A stretch of 64,000 nt of DNA, from positions 31,460 through 95,459 of the forward strand of contig NZ_CAKRNY010000009.1 in the NCBI RefSeq assembly GCF_934371575.1, written 5' to 3'. Position numbers and translations under genes: made by a program. The notes beneath the pieces were generated by a model. The model was not told the DNA's origin. It ran no database searches and saw only the letters and a program-made list of their open reading frames with translations. Position 1 is the stretch's first letter. Every line of letters begins with the position of its first letter. The DNA comes from an uncultured Blautia sp. (lineage in GTDB: Bacteria; Bacillota; Clostridia; Lachnospirales; Lachnospiraceae). This document shows, piece after piece, positions 1 to 6,900 of this stretch.

Positions 1-1
1 A

Positions 2-151
2 CCACGTCGTGCCGGTGATATTGCTACATGCTACTGCGATGCGTCCAAGGCAGCCAGAGAGCTTGGCTGGACTGCAGAGAATGGTATCCGCGAAATGTGC
101 GAGGATTCCTGGAGATGGCAGAGCAATAATCCGAATGGATATGACGAATAA
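2..151 (+). CDS. galE: UDP-glucose 4-epimerase, C-terminal end (partial)
   Basis: The open frame entering from the left edge encodes 49 residues ending in NPNGYDE and a TAA stop. The segments [18 protein letters not shown] and [12 protein letters not shown] are typical of the extreme C-terminus of bacterial GalE, the SDR-family enzyme that interconverts UDP-glucose and UDP-galactose in the Leloir pathway. Only the tail is present, so the NAD-binding fold and the catalytic Ser-Tyr-Lys residues lie outside the window. The next gene starts 22 bases downstream on the same strand with no terminator between them, so the two may be co-transcribed. Confidence 0.88.
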   Translation, partial: PRRAGDIATCYCDASKAARELGWTAENGIREMCEDSWRWQSNNPNGYDE

Positions 152-173
152 TTAAGCTTAAAGGAAAAGTTGT

Positions 174-782
174 ATGATTCAGAATCTGATTTTTGATGTT
201 GGAGATGTGCTGCTGGAGTATCGCTGGTTTGAAATGCTGACCAGAGATTACGGCATTTCAGAAGCTGAGGCGAAAAGAATCGGCGGGGAAATGTTTGACA
301 ATGAAATATGGGTACAGGGAATGGATGGCGGAAGACTAAGTCTTGCGGAAGCAATTCACGAGTATGAGGAGAAATATCCGGATGATGTGGACGTGATCGG
401 CTGGTTCCTTAAAAATGGAGAGCAGATGGTTGTAAAGCGTCCGGAAGTCTGGGATAAGGTTGCCGCTTTGAAAAATAAGGGGTACAGAATTTACATACTT
501 TCCAATTACTCAGAAGAACTGTTCCATATGCATACAAAGGGAGCTTTATTTCTTGATCTGCTGGATGGCGGAATCGTTTCTTATCAGGTACATGCCCTGA
601 AGCCGGAGCCCGAGATTTACCGGATTCTTTTGGGAAAATACGGGCTGAAAGCAGAAGAGTGTCTGTTTTTCGATGACCGTGCCGACAATGTGGAAGCTGC
701 CAGGCTGCTTGGGATTCAGGCAGTGCAGGTTACATCAAGAGCAATGCTGAATGAAACATTAGAAAAAATGATACAGGAATAG
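174..782 (+). CDS. HAD-superfamily (subfamily IA, YihX-like) phosphatase
   Basis: A 202-residue haloacid dehalogenase-type hydrolase. Motif I is FDVGDVL, with nucleophile D8. Motif II is LSN at S110, motif III is the Lys in ALKPEPE (K143), and motif IV is FFDD (D167/D168). A helical cap of about residues 16-85 fits subfamily IA. Residue D+2, normally the general acid/base Asp, is Gly10; YihX-type glucose-1-phosphatases have the same DxG form, so this need not mean inactivity. Position right after galE suggests a sugar-phosphate substrate, but that is inference from context. The start is preceded by AAAGGA. A strong terminator follows the stop codon. Confidence 0.8.
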   Translation: MIQNLIFDVGDVLLEYRWFEMLTRDYGISEAEAKRIGGEMFDNEIWVQGMDGGRLSLAEAIHEYEEKYPDDVDVIGWFLKNGEQMVVKRPEVWDKVAALKNKGYRIYILSNYSEELFHMHTKGALFLDLLDGGIVSYQVHALKPEPEIYRILLGKYGLKAEECLFFDDRADNVEAARLLGIQAVQVTSRAMLNETLEKMIQE

Positions 783-788
783 CACAGG

Positions 789-819
789 AGTCGCCTCTTC
801 GGAGGCGGCTTGCTTTTTA
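789..819 (+). terminator. Rho-independent terminator after the HAD phosphatase
   Basis: Arms 789-797 and 802-810 pair (core GCCTC/GAGGC) around a TTCG tetraloop and are followed by TGCTTTTTAT. It ends the galE-HAD unit. Confidence 0.85.
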
Positions 820-869
820 TATATAGTAATGTTAGAATGGCAGTAGTCTGATGAAAGGCAGGAAAAGCG

Positions 870-1748
870 ATGGAAAAAGTAATCATTGTGGGTGCCGGAC
901 CGGCAGGAATATCAGCTGCGTTGTATGCTGCCAGGGCAAATATGAATCCTCTGGTGATCAGTAACGGTATCGGTGCTTTGGAAAAAGCTGAGAAAATAGA
1001 GAATTATTATGGTTTGGATCATCCTGTTTCAGGTAAGGAATTATTCCAGATAGGAATTGCTCAGGCAAAGGCTCTGGGAGTACGGATCCTGGAAGCCCAG
1101 GTTCTTGGAATTGGTGGTTTTGATACCTTTCAGGTGAAGACCACAGCCGGCGATTTTGATACGGTCAGCGTAATACTTGCTACCGGAAGTAAGAGAAAAG
1201 CTCCGGCAATTCCCGGAATCAGGGAATTTGAGGGAAGAGGAGTCAGCTATTGTGCAGTATGCGATGCGTTCTTCTACAGAGGAAAGAATGTGGCAGTGCT
1301 GGGAAACAGTGATTTCGCTCTCCATGAAGCAGAGGCATTGGCCCCAGTGGCTGGTTCTGTTACTATTTATACAGATGGAGAAGAGCCGGAGTTTTCCAGA
1401 GAACCGGATTTTACTGTGAATACTATGAAAATCCAGTCTGTAGAAGGAGCGGAGAAAGTGTCCGGTCTGCGCTTGGCACATGAGCCGGAGAAAGAAGAAC
1501 ATGTAGACGGTGTTTTCGTAGCACTTGGAACTGCCGGCAGTGCAGAGATGGCAAGACAGATGGGCGCTGCACTTACTGAGAAGGGAAATATTCTGGTAAA
1601 TGAGAGAATGGAGAGCACCATCCCCGGAATTTTTGCTGCCGGAGACTGCACAGGAGGCCTTTTGCAGGTGGCAAAGGCTGTTTATGACGGGGCACAGGCC
1701 GGAATCAGTGCAAGCCAGTATGTAAGAAGCAGAAAGGATCACCGATGA
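870..1748 (+). CDS. Thioredoxin reductase-like flavoprotein with atypical NAD(P)H domain
   Basis: A 292-residue FAD-dependent pyridine nucleotide-disulfide oxidoreductase of the TrxB family. An N-terminal FAD-binding GAGPAG motif lies at residues 8-13. The redox pair is C128-A-V-C131, followed by DAFFY. The C-terminal FAD motif reads GIFAAGD. The second Rossmann segment reads VAVLGNSDFALHEA instead of the usual GGGNSA-type motif, and the HRR NADPH-phosphate motif is absent (IYTDGEEPE instead). This resembles the clostridial reductases that do not use NADPH, such as the ferredoxin-linked flavin thioredoxin reductases. Electron donor therefore uncertain. It overlaps the next gene by 4 bases (ATGA). 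No thioredoxin gene is adjacent. Confidence 0.82.
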   Translation: MEKVIIVGAGPAGISAALYAARANMNPLVISNGIGALEKAEKIENYYGLDHPVSGKELFQIGIAQAKALGVRILEAQVLGIGGFDTFQVKTTAGDFDTVSVILATGSKRKAPAIPGIREFEGRGVSYCAVCDAFFYRGKNVAVLGNSDFALHEAEALAPVAGSVTIYTDGEEPEFSREPDFTVNTMKIQSVEGAEKVSGLRLAHEPEKEEHVDGVFVALGTAGSAEMARQMGAALTEKGNILVNERMESTIPGIFAAGDCTGGLLQVAKAVYDGAQAGISASQYVRSRKDHR

Positions 1749-3454
1749 AGATATTACTTGCCGCCTGTAACGCTAAATATATACATTCCAATCTGGCAGT
1801 CTTTAATCTGAAGGCATATGCAAAAGAATACCAAAGCAATATTGTGCTGCGGGAGTACACCATCAATCAGCTCAAGGATGATATTCTGAAAGATATTTAC
1901 AGAAATCATCCGGATGTGATCTGTGTATCCTGTTATATCTGGAATATTACCTTTGTCCAGGAACTGATGCAGGATCTTCGGAAGATTCTGCCGGATGTTC
2001 CGTTCTGGGCCGGTGGTCCTGAAGTATCTTACGACGGGGAGCAGTTTCTGAGAAGAAATCCAGCCTTTAATGGTGTAATGTTAGGAGAAGGTGAGGAAAC
2101 TTTTCTGGAACTGGTAAAGCATTATGTGGACGGAACAGTTTCTCTGGAAGAAACAGCAGGAATTGTGTACCGTAAATCGGACAGTACATTCCGTAATAAT
2201 GGCTGGCGTCAGATCATGGACCTTAGTAAGGTTCCTTTTGCCTATGAGGACCTGAAAGATTTTGAAAACCGTATTATTTATTATGAGAGCAGCCGTGGCT
2301 GTCCTTTTTCCTGCAGCTATTGCCTGTCCTCTGTGGATAAGAAGCTTCGTTTCCGCGATCTGGAGTTGGTTAAAAAGGAATTGCAGTTTTTCCTGGATCA
2401 TAAAGTGCCGCAGGTGAAATTTGTTGACAGAACCTTTAATTGCAAACATGATCATGCAATGACTATCTGGCAGTATATAAAGGAGCATGACAATGGAATC
2501 ACCAATTTCCATTTTGAGATTTCAGCAGATCTTTTAAAGGAAAATGAATTGGAGCTGATGAGTACCATGCGTCCAGGACTGATCCAGCTGGAAATCGGAG
2601 TACAGTCCACAAATCCCGACACGATTCGTGGGATTCACCGCACAATGGATTTTGAAAGGCTGACAGGAATTGTAAACAGGATTCATAGTTTCCGGAACAT
2701 TCACCAGCATCTTGATCTGATCGCAGGTCTTCCCTACGAGGATTATGACAGTTTCCACAAATCCTTTAATGACGTGTATGCACTTCATCCTCAGCAGCTT
2801 CAGCTTGGATTTTTGAAGGTTCTGAAGGGGTCACACATGAAAGAGATGACAGAAGAATATGGAATTATCCATAAAGAACAGGAACCTTATGAAGTTCTGG
2901 GGACAAAATGGCTGTCATATGAGGATATTTTGCGCCTGAAAATGGTGGAAAGTATGGTGGAATTGTATTATAATAGTGGGCAGTTCCAGAATACCATTGC
3001 CTGTGTGGAGCCGCTGTTTGAGGATGCGTTCACTCTGTATGAAAAACTGGGACAATTTTACGAAAAAAAAGGTTATTCAGAGATTTCCCATTCCAGAATG
3101 CGCAGATATGAAATTTTACTTGAATTTGTGAAGGAAGAACTGGAAGTGCAGGAAACAGAAGAGAAAGCGGGAAAAATGGAGCCTAAGGGTAAGAGCATGA
3201 ATCCTGTAACCTGGGAAGTGGTGGCAGACAGTATGATCTACGACCTGTATCTCCGTGAAAATCTGAAAAGCCATCCGTCCTTTGAGATGGATCAGAAGCC
3301 TTATGAGAAAGTCATATGGGAATACCGCAGACAGGAGAAAATACCAAAAACTGCGCACGTAGAGGTATTCCGTGATGGCAGAGTACTGTTGTTTGACTAT
3401 GAAAACCGGGATCCGCTGCTTCATAATGCTGCGGTGAAGGAAATCCAGTTATAA
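1745..3454 (+). CDS. B12-binding domain radical SAM protein
   Basis: A 569-residue protein. Residues 1-130 resemble a cobalamin-binding Rossmann domain (MKILLAACNAKYIHSN, then WAGGPEV and LGEGEETF). The radical SAM core follows, with SSRGCPFSCSYC giving C186, C190 and C193 of the CxxxCxxC cluster. A C-terminal region of about 200 residues resembles the DUF4080 type seen in Clostridia. Members of this family are annotated as B12-dependent radical SAM enzymes, but the reaction is not known. The start overlaps the stop of the flavoprotein gene, indicating translational coupling. Redox partnership with that flavoprotein is possible but unproven. Confidence 0.85.
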   Translation: MKILLAACNAKYIHSNLAVFNLKAYAKEYQSNIVLREYTINQLKDDILKDIYRNHPDVICVSCYIWNITFVQELMQDLRKILPDVPFWAGGPEVSYDGEQFLRRNPAFNGVMLGEGEETFLELVKHYVDGTVSLEETAGIVYRKSDSTFRNNGWRQIMDLSKVPFAYEDLKDFENRIIYYESSRGCPFSCSYCLSSVDKKLRFRDLELVKKELQFFLDHKVPQVKFVDRTFNCKHDHAMTIWQYIKEHDNGITNFHFEISADLLKENELELMSTMRPGLIQLEIGVQSTNPDTIRGIHRTMDFERLTGIVNRIHSFRNIHQHLDLIAGLPYEDYDSFHKSFNDVYALHPQQLQLGFLKVLKGSHMKEMTEEYGIIHKEQEPYEVLGTKWLSYEDILRLKMVESMVELYYNSGQFQNTIACVEPLFEDAFTLYEKLGQFYEKKGYSEISHSRMRRYEILLEFVKEELEVQETEEKAGKMEPKGKSMNPVTWEVVADSMIYDLYLRENLKSHPSFEMDQKPYEKVIWEYRRQEKIPKTAHVEVFRDGRVLLFDYENRDPLLHNAAVKEIQL

Positions 3455-3469
3455 AGAAAGGAAATAACT

Positions 3470-3574
3470 ATGGGAATGTTTGATCCAAAAAAAAGAAAGC
3501 TTGTTACTGCAATCATCGCCGTGATTCTTGTTCTGGCAATGGTAGTCCCAACTGTCATTTCACTTCTTCTGTAG
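3470..3574 (+). CDS. Small single-pass membrane protein (34 aa)
   Basis: A short reading frame begins at ATG 3470 behind AAAGGAAATAAC and ends at TAG 3572-3574. The peptide starts MGMFDPKKRK and then has one hydrophobic helix of about 20 residues with a basic N-terminal flank, consistent with a positive-inside membrane anchor. It fits neatly between the radical SAM gene (16 bases upstream) and the PurM-like gene (10 bases downstream). Good Shine-Dalgarno spacing and operon position argue it is real. Function unknown. Confidence 0.65.
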   Translation: MGMFDPKKRKLVTAIIAVILVLAMVVPTVISLLL

Positions 3575-3584
3575 GAATAGCAAG

Positions 3585-4181
3585 ATGAGACTTGGGAAAG
3601 AAGCTATGGAAGCTCTGCAGGCGGAAATCTGCGGGCTTCTTACACCTGGAAATGAACTGGTAGTAGCTGGCGCTGTTGCCACAGAGGGAACTGCACGGAT
3701 TGCCAGAGAAAAACATGATATATTAAGGGAGCATTTTTCAGAAGGATTTCTCTATACTTCCGAAAATCTGAGGGAGATTTATGGAACTAAAGGAGATGAA
3801 GCCTGGGAAGCTGCCAGAGAAGCCGGTGCCTCTGCATTGTATGCTATGGGAGAGGGTGGATTTTTAAGTGCTCTCTGGAAAATGGCAGAAGCGTCTCAGG
3901 TGGGACTTGAAATGGACTTTACGAAAGTCCCCATACGCCAGGAAACCATAGAAATCTGTGAGATTTTTGACCTGAATCCTTATAAGCTGAATGCACAGGG
4001 AGCTGTTCTGATCGGCATATCTGCAGGGGAAGCACTGGTACAGGAGCTTCGCAGAATGGGGCTGATGGCAGCTGTTATCGGTCAGACGAATGCCGGAAAT
4101 GACAGAATGCTCTATTACAATGGCAATGGCAGATATTTAGAGCGTCCCGGAAGGGATGAGATATATAAGGTATTGCCTTAG
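3585..4181 (+). CDS. PurM/HypE C-terminal domain-like protein
   Basis: A 198-residue protein resembling the C-terminal domain of the AIR synthase (PurM/ThiL/HypE/SelD) superfamily. It has AMGEGGFLSALWKMAEAS, VGLEMDFTKVPI, FDLNPYKL and a late AAVIGQT strand, matching the order of conserved segments in that fold. The N-terminal ATP-binding PurM domain is missing, so it is unlikely to be a complete kinase or synthetase. It sits in the same run of genes as the radical SAM protein and trmL. Specific role unknown. Confidence 0.6.
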   Translation: MRLGKEAMEALQAEICGLLTPGNELVVAGAVATEGTARIAREKHDILREHFSEGFLYTSENLREIYGTKGDEAWEAAREAGASALYAMGEGGFLSALWKMAEASQVGLEMDFTKVPIRQETIEICEIFDLNPYKLNAQGAVLIGISAGEALVQELRRMGLMAAVIGQTNAGNDRMLYYNGNGRYLERPGRDEIYKVLP

Positions 4182-4203
4182 ATACAGGAGTGTATAAAAG
4201 AAA

Positions 4204-4704
4204 ATGGGAACATTGAATATTGTACTTCATGAGCCGGAGATTCCGGCAAATACAGGAAATATCGGACGTACCTGTGTTGCTACAGGAACCAGGCTCCATC
4301 TGATCGAGCCTCTTGGTTTTTCCTTAAGTGAGAAAGCTCTGAAAAGGGCTGGGATGGATTACTGGAAGGACCTGGATGTAACCACTTATGTGGATTACGA
4401 GGACTTTCTTGAAAGAAATCCGGGAGCTAAGATCTATTATGCAACAACCAAAGCTCCTCAGACCTATTGTGATGTGAAATATGAGGATGACTGTTTTATT
4501 ATGTTTGGAAAGGAAAGTGCCGGAATTCCTGAGGAAATTCTGCATGATAATCAGGAGACCTGTGTACGGATTCCTATGTTTGGAGAGACCAGATCCCTGA
4601 ATCTGAGCAATTCTGTGGCAATTATTCTTTATGAAGCCTTTCGTCAGCATGATTTTGCACATCTGAAGCTGGAAGGACATCTTCGCAATTTTGAATGGAA
4701 ATAA
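4204..4704 (+). CDS. trmL: tRNA (cytidine/uridine-34-2'-O)-methyltransferase
   Basis: A 166-residue SPOUT-family methyltransferase of the TrmL (YibK/CspR) type, which 2'-O-methylates the wobble nucleotide of leucine tRNAs using S-adenosylmethionine. Conserved segments seen are EPEIPANTGNIGRTC (residues 10-24), LGFSLSEKALKRAGMDYW, FGKESAGIPEEI and IPMFGETRSLNLSNSVAI, the last two forming the trefoil-knot SAM site. Length matches the family (about 155-165). Start chosen at ATG 4204. It is the last gene of the forward run and is followed at once by a bidirectional terminator. Confidence 0.92.
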   Translation: MGTLNIVLHEPEIPANTGNIGRTCVATGTRLHLIEPLGFSLSEKALKRAGMDYWKDLDVTTYVDYEDFLERNPGAKIYYATTKAPQTYCDVKYEDDCFIMFGKESAGIPEEILHDNQETCVRIPMFGETRSLNLSNSVAIILYEAFRQHDFAHLKLEGHLRNFEWK

Positions 4705-4757
4705 AAAAGACCTGCGGCATGGCAGAAATATCTGTGTGTGCTGCAGGTCTTATATTT
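4705..4757. terminator. Bidirectional terminator between trmL and the histidine kinase gene
   Basis: AGACCTGC (4708-4715) pairs perfectly with GCAGGTCT (4743-4750), and the stem extends inward by several more pairs. An A-run precedes it and a T-rich stretch follows, so it can serve transcripts from both strands. Confidence 0.75.
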
Positions 4758-4790
4758 TGTTTAAATAACAAATCAAAGTTCTTGCGGAGT

Positions 4791-6191
4791 TTATTTTGCT
4801 TTCTTCAAAGTAAAAATAAATTCCGTTCCAACTCCCTCTGTACTGATCACATTGATATTCTGATCATGTGCCTTGATGATCTCTTTCACAATAGAAAGAC
4901 CAAGTCCGGTTCCCTTTCTGTCTTTTCCACGGGATGTGTCGCTTTTATAGAATCTGTCCCATACCTTTGGCAGGCTTTCCTTTGGAATACCGACTCCATG
5001 GTCTGTTACAGAAACGAAAACCTTATCATTTTTAACAGAGGTTTCAATAGTGATAGAAGAGTTGTCATTACTGAATTTGATTGCATTGTCCAATAAATTG
5101 TACAGAACCTGTTGGATCTGTTCCATATCTGCTTCCACAAAAAGTTCTCTTCCTGCAAGCAGAAGCTCCAGATCAATATTTTTCCCAGAACAGGTTCCTT
5201 CGAATGTATTAGCTGTATTTTTGATTACGTCATTAATGTCAAAACGGCGGATATTCATCATTCTTTTCCGTTCATCCAGATCATTCAGTACCAGAAGGCT
5301 TCTGGTCAGCTTTTCCAGACGGTCAGCTTCATGGGAAATGATGTGCAGGTATTTATCCTGTAACTCCGGTGGAATCGTGCCATCCAGGATTGCCTCCACA
5401 TAGCCTTTGATGGAAGTAAGGGGAGAGCGGAAATCATGGGAAACATTGGCAATAAAGGTTCGCTGATATTCGCCGTTCTGGTTGATCTTGTCTGCCATAT
5501 AGTTCAGTGTGTTGGCAAGATAACCCATTTCATCTTCTGATTTTATGGGAATGCGGTAGCCAAGGTTTCCATTGGCATATTCGGAAGCTCCCTTGATGAT
5601 CTGCTGTATTGGGATGTGAACCCATTTCTGATAGCCAAGAAGGAGCAGACCGCACAACGCATACACAGCCAGAAAAATCATCTGAAGAATACCCAGAAGT
5701 CCGCTTCGCTTCTGGTAAAGCTGCTGCATATCGTAGTGATAGGTGATATATCCTTCTGTTATGCCGGAACTCTTAACCGGAACCACTACATTCAGATAGA
5801 GACTGGAAAAATATCCGTAGAATTTACCGATTTTATACTGCGTGTCATTCCAGTATTCCGGGTCAAAATCAGAAACAGATGCATGATCCTTCAGATTGTC
5901 AGACCTGGCTATTACACGGAATCTGTTGTCCAGGATGAGAATCTCGATTCTCTCTCTGGAGGCCAGAATGTCTACGATTTTTTTCAGTCCTTCTGTATTA
6001 TTGTCTTTGATCTGCTGTATCGCAATTTCGTTGGAAGCGAAATGCACAGCACTGTCATGCAGCCTTGTGCCAACATCTTTTTCCAGGTAGGTCTCCACGA
6101 AATGGGAGCCTCCTGCTGTGGCAAAGAGAAAACCAAGAATGCCGATGAGAATGTAACTGGTGATCAGCTTTCGGTGAACGGTTTTTGTCAT
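4791..6191 (-). CDS. Two-component sensor histidine kinase (HAMP/HisKA/HATPase_c)
   Basis: A 466-residue membrane kinase. Transmembrane segments lie at about residues 9-28 and 166-187, bracketing an extracellular sensor of about 135 residues. HAMP covers about 191-243. HisKA contains SHDFRSPLTSIKGY with phospho-acceptor H252. The ATPase domain shows DNAIKFS, DHGVGIP and GTGLGLSIV. This layout is the ResE/VicK/PhoR style that pairs with OmpR-type regulators. Its start overlaps the stop of the response regulator gene (ATGA), so the two are translationally coupled. Ligand unknown. Confidence 0.9.
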   Translation of the reverse strand: MTKTVHRKLITSYILIGILGFLFATAGGSHFVETYLEKDVGTRLHDSAVHFASNEIAIQQIKDNNTEGLKKIVDILASRERIEILILDNRFRVIARSDNLKDHASVSDFDPEYWNDTQYKIGKFYGYFSSLYLNVVVPVKSSGITEGYITYHYDMQQLYQKRSGLLGILQMIFLAVYALCGLLLLGYQKWVHIPIQQIIKGASEYANGNLGYRIPIKSEDEMGYLANTLNYMADKINQNGEYQRTFIANVSHDFRSPLTSIKGYVEAILDGTIPPELQDKYLHIISHEADRLEKLTRSLLVLNDLDERKRMMNIRRFDINDVIKNTANTFEGTCSGKNIDLELLLAGRELFVEADMEQIQQVLYNLLDNAIKFSNDNSSITIETSVKNDKVFVSVTDHGVGIPKESLPKVWDRFYKSDTSRGKDRKGTGLGLSIVKEIIKAHDQNINVISTEGVGTEFIFTLKKAK

Positions 6192-6889
6192 TCGCTTTTT
6201 ACCTCAAACTTGTATCCGATTCCCCAGACTGTGGAAATGGACCAGCTTGGATGATCCTTGATCTTTTCACGGAGGCGCTTAATATGAACATCTACGGTTC
6301 TGGTATCACCGATATACTCATATCCCCAGATGTGATCAAGAAGCTGCTCTCTTGTAAATACCTGATTGGGTGAAGATGCCAGGAAATAAAGAAGCTCCAG
6401 CTCCTTAGGCGGCATGTCCACCTGTTTTCCCATATAGGTAACGGAATAGTTTGTAAGATTGACGGTAAGATCCGTGTAGGCAGCACACTTTTCGTCGCTT
6501 GGTACAACAGTCTGTCTTGGCTGGAAACGACGGAGTACTGCGCGGACACGGGCTACCAGTTCCTTGGAATCAAATGGCTTGATAATATAATCGTCAGCTC
6601 CAAGCTCCAGTCCCAGTACCTTGTCGAAGGTCTCGCCTTTTGCAGAAAGCATAATGATCGGTACATCTGAGGTATGGCGGATCTCGCGACATACCTGATA
6701 GCCGTCAATGCCGGGAAGCATCAGATCCAGAAGAATCAGATTCGGGTGGAAGGTCTGAAATTCTTTCAGAGCCAGTTCACCGTCATTTACAATCTTTGTT
6801 TCGAAACATTCTTTGGTAAGATACAGAGAAATCAGCTCTGCAATATTATTGTCGTCATCGACAATGAGGATTTTCTGTTTGGCACCCAT
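6188..6889 (-). CDS. OmpR-family response regulator
   Basis: A 233-residue regulator. The receiver domain (residues 6-118) has the acidic pocket VDDD, phospho-acceptor D55 (LLDLMLPG) and the conserved K104 (KPF). The C-terminal winged helix (about 135-230) contains LTNYSVTY, PPKELELLYFL and VDVHIKRLREKI. An AAAGGAGAA ribosome-binding site lies just before ATG 6889. It starts 11 bases after the mutS2 stop codon, so it is probably read from the mutS2 promoter and transmits signals from the adjacent kinase. Confidence 0.92.
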   Translation of the reverse strand: MGAKQKILIVDDDNNIAELISLYLTKECFETKIVNDGELALKEFQTFHPNLILLDLMLPGIDGYQVCREIRHTSDVPIIMLSAKGETFDKVLGLELGADDYIIKPFDSKELVARVRAVLRRFQPRQTVVPSDEKCAAYTDLTVNLTNYSVTYMGKQVDMPPKELELLYFLASSPNQVFTREQLLDHIWGYEYIGDTRTVDVHIKRLREKIKDHPSWSISTVWGIGYKFEVKSE

Positions 6890-6900
6890 AGTTTCTCCTT

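Noticed and set aside
4695..5096. 133-codon plus-strand frame over the histidine kinase gene
   Set aside because: It is antisense to the conserved ATPase domain and starts inside trmL; composition is not protein-like.
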